Below, one piece after another: positions 1 to 6,313 of a DNA stretch of 15,510 bases. The notes beneath the pieces were generated by a model. It had not been told where the DNA came from. It made no database searches and saw only the letters and a program-made list of their open reading frames with translations. Location of the stretch: positions 1 through 15,510 of the forward strand of contig CAVBBP010000057.1 of the NCBI GenBank assembly GCA_963593685.1, in the 5' to 3' direction. How positions within the stretch are numbered: position 1 is the first letter of the stretch; every line of letters starts with the position of its first letter. Origin of the DNA: W0P28-013 sp963593685. GTDB taxonomy: Bacteria > Bacteroidota > Bacteroidia > Bacteroidales > Paludibacteraceae. The position numbers and the translations under genes were made by a program.

Positions 1-202
1 GGGGACTTCTATAAATTCCCCACTCAATAATAAAATTAACAACTGATAAAATTTTGAATACTTTTGTGCGCTTTTTGTTTTTGAACTGCATCTCTTTGAC
101 TTTCACTCAATTACAATGCCACCGCATTGCGCTTTCGTTCAAGCCAAACATCTGCTATCCCCAAATTCAAAAATCACTACAAAGGAATTTATAGAAATCC
201 CC
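1..202. repeat. 202-bp AT-rich segment bounded by 20-bp inverted repeat
   Basis: Bases 1-20 and 183-202 are inverted copies of each other, matching at 18 of 20 positions (core GGAATTTATAGAA). Each arm is also an imperfect hairpin by itself (GGGGA-TT around a CTATA loop, then AA-TCCCC). The right arm ends at the base next to the serS stop codon (203-205). The interior is AT-rich, has no convincing ORF, and carries a small hairpin at 114-129 (CAATGC, 4-nt loop, GCATTG) and a plus-strand TACTTTTG (59-66) that resembles a Bacteroidota -7 box. It could be a miniature inverted-repeat element or part of a dispersed intergenic repeat family; the left arm starts at the window edge, so the true extent is unknown. 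Confidence 0.55.
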
Positions 203-1480
203 TTATTTGATGATTTCGCAGCCCATATACGGCACCAACACTTTCGGCACACGAATGCCGTCGGGTGTTTGGTTGTTTTCGAGTATGGTGGCCACAATGC
301 GCGGCAATGCCAATGCCGACCCATTGAGCGTGTGGCAGAGTTCGGTTTTGCCGTCGGCGGTTTTGTAGCGGCACTTCAAGCGGTTGGCCTGATACGCTTC
401 GAAGTTCGACACGGAACTGACTTCGAGCCAGCGTTTTTGTGCAGCCGAGAATGTTTCGAAGTCGAAGCAGAGTGCAGCAGTAAAACTCATATCGCCGCCA
501 CAAAGGCGCAAAATGCGGTAGGGCAGTTCCAGTTTTTTGAGCAGCCCTTCGACATGCGTCAGCATCTCGCGGTGCGACTCTTCGCTGTGTTCGGGCGTAT
601 CGATGCGCACAATTTCGATTTTCGAAAACTCGTGCAGTCGGTTCAGTCCGCGCACATCTTTGCCATACGAGCCAGCCTCGCGGCGGAAGCACTGCGTGTA
701 GGCGCAATTCTTTATCGGCAGGTCTTTTTCGTTCAAAATCACATTGCGATAGATGTTCGTTACAGGCACTTCGGCGGTGGGAATCAGGTAGAGGTCGTCC
801 ACCTCGGCGTGATACATCTGCCCCTCTTTGTCGGGCAGTTGGCCAGTGCCGTAGCCCGAAGCCGCATTCACCACGGTTGGCGGCATAATTTCGAGATAGC
901 CAGCGGCGCGCGCCTCGTCGAGGAAAAAGTTGATGAGTGCGCGTTGCAAGCGTGCGCCAAGTCCTTTGTACACAGGAAATCCTGCGCCCGAAATTTTCAC
1001 GCCAAGTTCAAAATCGATAAGGTCGTATTTTTTTGCCAACTCCCAGTGCGGTAGCGGCTCGAATCCATCGAAATTGGGCATTTCGCCGCCCATTTTTTCC
1101 ACCACATTGTCGTCGGCGCAAGTGCCTTCTGGCACGCTCTCTTTGGGCAAGTTTGGAATTTGCAGCAGCAGATCGCGCATGGCGTTCTCCTTCTCCTCCA
1201 TCGCTGCCGACAGTTGTTTGGTAGCCTCTTTCAGTGCCGCCACTTCGGCTTTGGCTTGTTCGGCTTCGGCTTTTTTGCCTTGCTGCATCAGCCCGCCTAT
1301 CGATTTCGACAGTTGGTTAATTTGTGCCAATTTGGCGTCCAACTCCTTCTGGGCAGCGCGGCGGTCGGCATCGTCGGCTATCACTTGGTCAATCATTTCG
1401 GCCGCTGGCGCAAAATGTTTTTTCCCTAGACGACGAACCACCTCGTCGCGGTTTCCAATAATTTGTTTAAGTGTAAGCAT
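203..1480 (-). CDS. serS: Seryl-tRNA synthetase
   Basis: This cytoplasmic class II aminoacyl-tRNA synthetase charges tRNA-Ser (and tRNA-Sec where present) with serine using ATP. At 425 residues it has the usual bacterial length. Residues 1-105 are the tRNA-binding arm, with a highly charged Ala/Lys/Glu-rich antiparallel coiled coil at about 28-100. The catalytic core follows: motif 1 around 175-201 ending in MPPT, the serine-recognition TAE at 235-237, motif 2 with FRRE at 265-268 and FSKIE at 285-289, and motif 3 NGSALALPR at 386-394 with its conserved arginine at 394. The ATG start at 1480 is preceded by a TACCTTTG promoter box and no Shine-Dalgarno sequence, which is normal in Bacteroidota. 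It is transcribed in the same direction as the surface-protein genes but is separated from them by a terminator, so it is probably monocistronic. All key motifs are intact. Confidence 0.98.
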   Translation of the reverse strand: MLTLKQIIGNRDEVVRRLGKKHFAPAAEMIDQVIADDADRRAAQKELDAKLAQINQLSKSIGGLMQQGKKAEAEQAKAEVAALKEATKQLSAAMEEKENAMRDLLLQIPNLPKESVPEGTCADDNVVEKMGGEMPNFDGFEPLPHWELAKKYDLIDFELGVKISGAGFPVYKGLGARLQRALINFFLDEARAAGYLEIMPPTVVNAASGYGTGQLPDKEGQMYHAEVDDLYLIPTAEVPVTNIYRNVILNEKDLPIKNCAYTQCFRREAGSYGKDVRGLNRLHEFSKIEIVRIDTPEHSEESHREMLTHVEGLLKKLELPYRILRLCGGDMSFTAALCFDFETFSAAQKRWLEVSSVSNFEAYQANRLKCRYKTADGKTELCHTLNGSALALPRIVATILENNQTPDGIRVPKVLVPYMGCEIIK

Positions 1481-1520
1481 ATCGTTTTACAATAAAAAAT
1501 CTCATCGTTCAATCAACCTG

Positions 1521-1528
1521 CAAAGGTA
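1521..1528 (-). promoter_or_regulatory. Putative serS promoter -7 box
   Basis: On the minus strand the bases read TACCTTTG, an exact match to the Bacteroidota sigma-ABfr -7 consensus TAnnTTTG. It lies about 40 bp before the serS ATG, so transcription would begin around 1513-1515 and give a 5' leader of roughly 35 nt. A clear -33 TTTG is not present; the nearest candidates are TTTC triplets in the upstream GTGAAAAGTG repeats. Confidence 0.6.
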
Positions 1529-1541
1529 CGAATTTTAGTTG

Positions 1542-1664
1542 AAAGTGAAAAGTGTATAAAGTCTATAAAGTAAAAAGTGTGTAAAGTGAAAAGTGTATAA
1601 AGTGTGAAAAGTTGATTGGTGGTTGATGAGTTGATTAGTTGATAAGTTGATTAGTTTAACGCAT
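1542..1664. repeat. Short degenerate repeats upstream of serS
   Basis: Two repeat types lie back to back. At 1542-1562 and 1583-1603 the same 21-bp A/G-rich sequence (core GTGAAAAGTGTATAAAG) occurs twice, 41 bp apart, with partial copies between. From 1611 to 1654 follow degenerate 8-mers of the type GTTGATTA/GTTGATGA/GTTGATAA. The block ends in GTTGATTAGTTTAACGCAT (1646-1664), a 19-mer that recurs three times in the spacer upstream of the 1239-residue gene. The block reads no plausible protein. Confidence 0.75.
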
Positions 1665-1695
1665 TGGTGTTGGCTTCAGATTTCTGGTTTCTAGT

Positions 1696-1710
1696 TTTCG
1701 GTAACCGAAA
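1696..1710. repeat. 15-bp palindrome TTTCGGT-A-ACCGAAA
   Basis: This is a perfect 7-bp inverted repeat around a single central base, in the spacer between the 1239-residue gene and serS, about 215 bp before the serS start. It is too compact to be a terminator and could be a binding site for a dimeric regulator, or chance. No second copy was seen in the window. Confidence 0.4.
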
Positions 1711-1787
1711 CGCCTTAATCTTCAAATTTTCAAATAATTAAATAATTGGAAATTAAATAATTTGGTAATTAAAAATTCTATATTCTC

Positions 1788-1810
1788 GGACGCACGCGGT
1801 GCGTCCCTAC
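1788..1810 (-). repeat. REP-like palindrome with GTAG head (copy 1)
   Basis: On the minus strand the element reads GTAGG followed by a perfect 8-bp stem GGACGCAC / GTGCGTCC with a CGC loop (the last head G is the first stem base). A GTAG tetranucleotide 5' of a short GC-rich palindrome is the layout of REP sequences handled by REP-associated tyrosine (Y1) transposases. No such transposase is in the window. It sits between the terminator of the 1239-residue gene and serS. Confidence 0.55.
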
Positions 1811-1831
1811 ATTGTCAATTATCTTGCTCCT

Positions 1832-1870
1832 AAAAAAACTTTCCGCCACAATTTGCGGCGGAAAGTTTTT
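1832..1870 (-). terminator. Strong intrinsic terminator of the 1239-residue gene
   Basis: The stem arms 1857-1870 and 1834-1847 pair perfectly over 14 bp (core CTTTCCGCC / GGCGGAAAG) around a 9-nt loop (1848-1856). On the minus strand the stem is followed by a T run (7 T complementary to 1832-1838). It begins 6 bp after the stop codon of the 1239-residue gene. The plus strand also has a T run of five (1866-1870), so it might act weakly in both directions, but no plus-strand gene is near. Confidence 0.9.
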
Positions 1871-1875
1871 GGGGG

Positions 1876-4800
1876 TTATTCTGTTTTGGCAAAGACGGCG
1901 TACCATGTTTTTGAGGTGCTGTTGGTGGCGAGCATTTTGCCGCCGGGCGATAGGAACAGAGCACCTGCGGCTGTCAATGCGTCCACATCGCTGTAGGTGG
2001 TTTCGTCGTCGATTTGGATGTTTGCCCAGCCGACAAACACTTTGCCGTCGCAGTTGGTGGGCACGGTAACCGATGTTGGCGCGGTGAAGTAGGTGTCTTG
2101 CGGCACGGTAACCTCAACCGTTTTTACATATTCAGTACCTGCGCCCTGATTGACAAAGTAAATGGTGATGTCGGGTACATCCCACTTGGCTTGCACGGTT
2201 ATATCGGACGAGAGCGTAACTTCTGCGCCAGCCACATATTCCGTTGGTGTGCCATCGGCAGTTGTTACGAGCCATTTCTCGAATGTGTAGCCGAGTGTCG
2301 ATGTGGGCGCGCCGCAGAGCGTAACATTTTCGCCCGCCACCTTGTCGGCTTGCACGGCTTCGCAGCCGCTGGCCAAGGTCAGGTTGGTGGTGTTGTAGGT
2401 TACGGTGAGGTATTTCGTCCAAAGGGCGTAGAGCGTGCTGCTCTCGCTCATGGTGAGCGTGGTTACTTTGGTCGAAGCGTCGTCTTTGGTGGTGCTCCAA
2501 CCGTCGAAGCGGTAGCCAGCGCGTTCGGTGCCGTCGGTGCAGAGCGTGGCGGCGGCGTTGATGTCGTAGGTAACGCTACCGCACTCCGAAGTGCCGCCAT
2601 TGGCATCGTAGGTGAGCGTAACTTGCTGCACAAAGACGGGGTAGAAAACATGATTTTTCGTGAGCGTAACTGTGGCACTTGGGGCGTAAGTAGCGGTGGT
2701 TGCGTCGGCTGTTTCGCTCCAACCAGCAAAGCGGTAGCCGCTCTTGGTGGGATAGGTGGCAATAACCGTCATCTCTTGGCTCGCGGCCTCTACCGACACA
2801 GCGTCGGAGGTAGCAAACACGGTGCTGTTGTCGGCATTCATGTAGGTGATGTCGTAGTAGGGTACAAAGTGGCACAGCCAGTTTTTGGTGTCGCAGTTGT
2901 CGGCCCATATACGGAATTTACCTTTTGCGCCAGCATCGGACGAAGCGATATTTCTTCCGCTCCAGCCAGAAGCGGCACGCACGCTCATGGTGTTCAGTGC
3001 TTTGGTTTCGCTATTGTTGCACCACACATAGCCATCGGCGGTGTTTGTTTTCAGGCCTACATAGTAGTTGCCAGCGATATTGTCGGCGGTGAGCGTTACC
3101 AATTCGGTTTCCCACACGGTTTTAATGTCGTTTGTTGCCGAAAATGCCATCGAACTCCAATCCGAGCCACTGCCCAAACGCAGCACATAGCCGTCGGGAA
3201 TGAAGCCGATGTACCAGTTTTTGTCGGAATAACTATGGTAGATACGCAGTGTGCCGACAGCACCTTGGCTTACACCAGTACCCCAGCCCATAGTTGTAGT
3301 GCATTTCCTCTGCAATAGAGCGAACGGCATGTTTTGAAACTCCACCGTCTCGCTTTTTTCATTGTCCCATCCTTTTTGCCAACCCACATAGTAGTGGCTG
3401 GCATCGGTTGGAATGGTAAAGTTGTAGATATGCCGCTCGTCAGCATCGGCATCGAAGCAGAGATAGTTCCAACCATCTTGATTAGCTATGCCATAGTGGA
3501 AACTCTGTGCCGAGCAGTCGCCTACGGTGATGGTCATTGTGCGTGTTTCGGTTTTGGTGCAGTAGTTGCCAGCGGCGGCCTGTGTTATCACAATGCTGTA
3601 AGAGCCATCGGCCGACACTTGGAATTTGTCGCCAGTGATGGTTACATTTGTGTTGGAGCAACTGTAGGTGATTGCGCCCGACGAATTCGAGGTAATGCCA
3701 AATGCCAGCGATGCACCCTTGCCGATGGCTGTCGGCAGTGAGCCGCTCCATGTGGGGGCCGTACAACTACACTTGGTGATATAGCCTGTGCCTGCCGTGT
3801 TGGGGCAGTAGAGATTTACGGGCAATATACCAGCAGGTAACTTATCTTCATTAGTTTTTGCGTAACAAGAGAATAGTTCGCTGGCTGTATTGCTTGTATT
3901 CGAGTTAAATGTTAAAATGTTGCGTGTATATGTGCCTTGTGCCACAACATCGGCAAGACCACTGGTTATGGTTATCGCCCATTGCCCATTTGCATCGTTG
4001 GTCGTTTGCACTTTCAAATAGTTTTTTGACGAAGAAGCGGCACAGAGATAGCCAGCGTCCGTTTGGAAAGTCCATGCACCTGTGCTGCCGCCAAGTGTTA
4101 CGGCGGTGTAGCCCGAAGCAGGTGTCAATGTGCCATCGGTGGCGATAGTGGCATCTACGGTGGTAAAGTTATTCCCATTGTTTGCTTTTTCGCCCATCAC
4201 TTTGCTGTTTTCGGTGTTGGCTATCAGTATCTGTTTGCCGACCAGTGCTGGGAGTTCGCTCACGCTGGTTATCTTTTTCCAGCCTTCGGTGGTTACGCTG
4301 GAGCCATCGGCATAGACGGCATAGAGCGTGATGGCGGCGGCATTGGGTATCGATGCGGCGGTAACCAGCGTGGGGGCGTCGTCGGTGCTGCCCGATATGG
4401 CGGTTCTGCTCCAGCCCACAAACGCTTTTTGGCCGCAGTCGGTAGTCGTTACAGTGGTGGTGGGCGTTGGCAGCGCGGTAAGACCGCTTTCGCTCAGACT
4501 AATTCCCTGTTTTACAGTGCTTTGAGAGAGCGTTTCGTTGGTAACTTCGTTTTTCCAAGTGATGACGCAGTCGGCGCGCTCGGTTACGGTGATGGTAACA
4601 TCTTTGGTACACAGACCGTGGGTAACGGTGAGTGTTTTGGTGCCAGCCGAGGCGGTGCTGATGTTGCCAAAAGTACATTCGGCGGTTACATCGGTGCCGT
4701 CGGCGGTTACCACCAAATCGGTGGCAGGAGCAAATGTTTCGCCCACATAGAGCGTGCTGCCAATGCCCTTGCCAGTAACAGCGATAGTTTCTTCGTGCGC

Positions 4801-5595
4801 AAGTTGTGCGACAGAACGGTCATTTCTATGGACTTTGGAGCCAGCACTGTTCACAAGCAGTTCGCTCACCGCTATTTGATATGCTTGACCGCAATGTTTC
4901 ACGCCCGTAGTGGTAACCACAATCTTTTTGTCGCTATTGACGGCAACAACTTTTTCCACCGCATTACCATCGTAATCGCTGAGCGTGATTTCGCCCGACA
5001 CCAATGCCAAAGAGGCTGCGCTGATGAGTGTGTTATTGATATACATCGGCTCCGAAAAGTCGAGCGTAACGGTCGAGGTGGCTCTCAAATCGTCTTGGTC
5101 GGAGCATGACCAAGTGATATGCGGCACGCTCACCTCGGTGTACTCGATGGTGATGGTGGTGAAATAGAAATCGCCAGTGCCTGTCAGTTTTAGCCCCACA
5201 ACGCCCTCGCTCAAGGTGTTGCCCGTAAAGGTGTAGGGGGCGTCGGTTGTGGCGGTGTAACTCACGCCATTCACCGCGCAGGTAACGGCCAAGTTGTCGG
5301 CATTTTTCACACCATTGATAGCAATCGATGTGATGCGCCAGTCGTTTGCGCCGTACGGAATTGTGCCATTGAAATAGACTGTGCCGTCGCACAACACATA
5401 AACTTCAGAGGCAGATTTGCCATCAGCATTGCCATTAGGAATAATTTCAAAATAGCAGGCACTGTTGGTTGCTCCCTCGCCGTAGTAGCCATCGAAATTT
5501 ACCGTTTCGGTAGTGGCGAATGCTGTTGTTGTGCCCAAGGCAAGCAGTGCCGCACACACCACACTGCGCATGTTTCTAAAAAGGTTTGTTTTCAT
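1876..5595 (-). CDS. Giant secreted modular protein with InlB-like repeats
   Basis: This 1239-residue protein is predicted to be exported and exposed at the cell surface; its ligand is unknown and no catalytic motif is visible. Residues 1-27 form a Sec signal peptide (basic MKTNLFRNMR, hydrophobic core, cleavage near AFA). After an N-terminal beta domain (28-155) come an SbsA-like Ig module (156-255, TVTLDFSEPM), a Big_3-like module (276-338), an InlB-like repeat (343-428), a trefoil-like domain (about 436-597), an Ig-like module (607-692) and a pair of related Trp/Tyr-rich modules (697-912). Four more InlB-like repeats follow (913-988, 991-1060, 1062-1138, 1142-1236), the third of them having the classic YDANGG and GYRFDGW signatures. 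The chain ends three residues after the last repeat, with no T9SS sorting domain, so its export and attachment route is unclear. ATG start at 5595 has no Shine-Dalgarno sequence. A terminator follows the stop. No TAnnTTTG promoter was found in its repeat-filled upstream region. Confidence 0.9.
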   Translation of the reverse strand: MKTNLFRNMRSVVCAALLALGTTTAFATTETVNFDGYYGEGATNSACYFEIIPNGNADGKSASEVYVLCDGTVYFNGTIPYGANDWRITSIAINGVKNADNLAVTCAVNGVSYTATTDAPYTFTGNTLSEGVVGLKLTGTGDFYFTTITIEYTEVSVPHITWSCSDQDDLRATSTVTLDFSEPMYINNTLISAASLALVSGEITLSDYDGNAVEKVVAVNSDKKIVVTTTGVKHCGQAYQIAVSELLVNSAGSKVHRNDRSVAQLAHEETIAVTGKGIGSTLYVGETFAPATDLVVTADGTDVTAECTFGNISTASAGTKTLTVTHGLCTKDVTITVTERADCVITWKNEVTNETLSQSTVKQGISLSESGLTALPTPTTTVTTTDCGQKAFVGWSRTAISGSTDDAPTLVTAASIPNAAAITLYAVYADGSSVTTEGWKKITSVSELPALVGKQILIANTENSKVMGEKANNGNNFTTVDATIATDGTLTPASGYTAVTLGGSTGAWTFQTDAGYLCAASSSKNYLKVQTTNDANGQWAITITSGLADVVAQGTYTRNILTFNSNTSNTASELFSCYAKTNEDKLPAGILPVNLYCPNTAGTGYITKCSCTAPTWSGSLPTAIGKGASLAFGITSNSSGAITYSCSNTNVTITGDKFQVSADGSYSIVITQAAAGNYCTKTETRTMTITVGDCSAQSFHYGIANQDGWNYLCFDADADERHIYNFTIPTDASHYYVGWQKGWDNEKSETVEFQNMPFALLQRKCTTTMGWGTGVSQGAVGTLRIYHSYSDKNWYIGFIPDGYVLRLGSGSDWSSMAFSATNDIKTVWETELVTLTADNIAGNYYVGLKTNTADGYVWCNNSETKALNTMSVRAASGWSGRNIASSDAGAKGKFRIWADNCDTKNWLCHFVPYYDITYMNADNSTVFATSDAVSVEAASQEMTVIATYPTKSGYRFAGWSETADATTATYAPSATVTLTKNHVFYPVFVQQVTLTYDANGGTSECGSVTYDINAAATLCTDGTERAGYRFDGWSTTKDDASTKVTTLTMSESSTLYALWTKYLTVTYNTTNLTLASGCEAVQADKVAGENVTLCGAPTSTLGYTFEKWLVTTADGTPTEYVAGAEVTLSSDITVQAKWDVPDITIYFVNQGAGTEYVKTVEVTVPQDTYFTAPTSVTVPTNCDGKVFVGWANIQIDDETTYSDVDALTAAGALFLSPGGKMLATNSTSKTWYAVFAKTE

Positions 5596-5605
5596 AATAT
5601 TTCAG

Positions 5606-5942
5606 AATTTCAAATTTCAAATTTCAGATTGGGTTGATGAGTTGATTAGTTGATTGGTTGATTAGTTTAACGCATCAATAAGGGTCTGTGAGGTTGGTTT
5701 TTGGTTGCGCTTCGCAATTTCAAATTTCAAATTTCAGATTAGGTTGATCAGTTGATTGGTTGATTGGTTGATTGGTTGATTAGTTTAACGCATCAATAAG
5801 GGTCTGTGAGGTTGGTTTTTGGTTGCGCTTCGCAATTTCAAATTTCAAATTTCAGATTAGGTTGATCAGTTGATTGGTTGATTGGTTGATTGGTTGATTA
5901 GTTTAACGCATCAATAAGGGTCTGTGAGGTTGGTTTTTGGTT
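5606..5942. repeat. Nested tandem repeat, 118-bp unit x ~3
   Basis: Three consecutive copies start at 5606, 5716 and 5834. Copies 2 and 3 are identical over 109 bp (5716-5824 versus 5834-5942); the full spacing is 118 bp. Each copy contains a run of AATTTCAA words, then an array of the 8-mer GTTGATTG (five units in copies 2 and 3, four in copy 1, which makes copy 1 only 110 bp), then GTTTAACGCATCAATAAGG and GGTCTGTGAGGTTGG. The array begins only 11 bp upstream of the ATG of the 1239-residue gene, so it occupies its 5' leader or promoter zone. Confidence 0.92.
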
Positions 5943-5999
5943 ATTTGTTGATTTGGAATTATTGTTCATTATTTATTTTTCATTGGTTATTGGTTTCCT

Positions 6000-6224
6000 A
6001 ACCCCCTCCGCTTCGCTCGTCCCCCTATCTTTCCGCTCTGCTCCAAGCAGGGGGACAGAATCGCATGACAGTTGGTTTGGCTGGTTTATGTTGTTTCCTA
6101 AATTATCTCAAGTTTTTAATTTGCGGTATCAATCTTGTACCTTGCAGACCATTTTCAGCCCGATTCTCTCCCCCTGCTGCGCCAGCAGATAGGGGGAGTA
6201 CCCACGCAAGTGGGGGTAGGGGTT
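6000..6224. repeat. Element with 64-bp imperfect inverted arms
   Basis: Arms 6000-6063 and 6161-6224 are diverged inverted copies, both beginning AACCCC and ending AGAATCG on the arm-outward reading, and both containing TCCCCCTATCT and AGCAGGGGGA. Each arm folds on itself as TCCCC, a bulge, CTGCT(G), a 3-nt loop, (C)AGCAG, GGGGA; the right arm also has CCCAC-TTGC-GTGGG. The 97-bp centre (6064-6160) has no gene. It may be a non-autonomous mobile element or two inserted copies of a short hairpin repeat. No target-site duplication was recognised. Confidence 0.7.
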
Positions 6225-6313
6225 TTTGTTTAATTAAGAATTAAAAATTAAGAATGAATAATTATTCGCATTCCAAAAAGCCGCAATTTTCAAATAAAAA
6301 AAGTCTTTTGTCT

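Larger units (their letters stand above)
5596..6313. other. 718-bp gene-free spacer filled with repeats
   Basis: I see no credible gene here. From the 1239-residue gene outward it holds a nested tandem array (5606-5942), an AT-rich stretch (5943-5999), an element with 64-bp inverted arms (6000-6224) and a very AT-rich run with repeated TTAAGAATT-like words (6225-6310). A 79-codon plus-strand ORF across the inverted-arm element has no recognisable protein features. No clear promoter box for the 1239-residue gene was seen, so that gene may use a diverged promoter within the array or read-through from the upstream pair. Confidence 0.7.

Noticed and set aside
116..1054. 312-codon plus-strand ORF opposite serS
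   Set aside because: SerS on the minus strand has all class II motifs; the antisense translation shows none.
5606..5942. CRISPR array
   Set aside because: Repeats are directly adjacent with a 118-bp identical unit and no unique spacers; there are no cas genes in the window.
5953..6192. 79-codon plus-strand ORF in the spacer
   Set aside because: It runs across the left and part of the right arm of the inverted-repeat element and its translation follows the repeat sequence; no ribosome binding site or homologous pattern was seen.
6290..6313. Terminator after the 231-residue gene
   Set aside because: There is a T run on the minus strand (complement of AAAAAAAG), but the only stem is AAAAG/CTTTT with too short a loop. 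The hairpin arms at 6161-6224 might stop transcription, but they lack a T tract directly after a stem.
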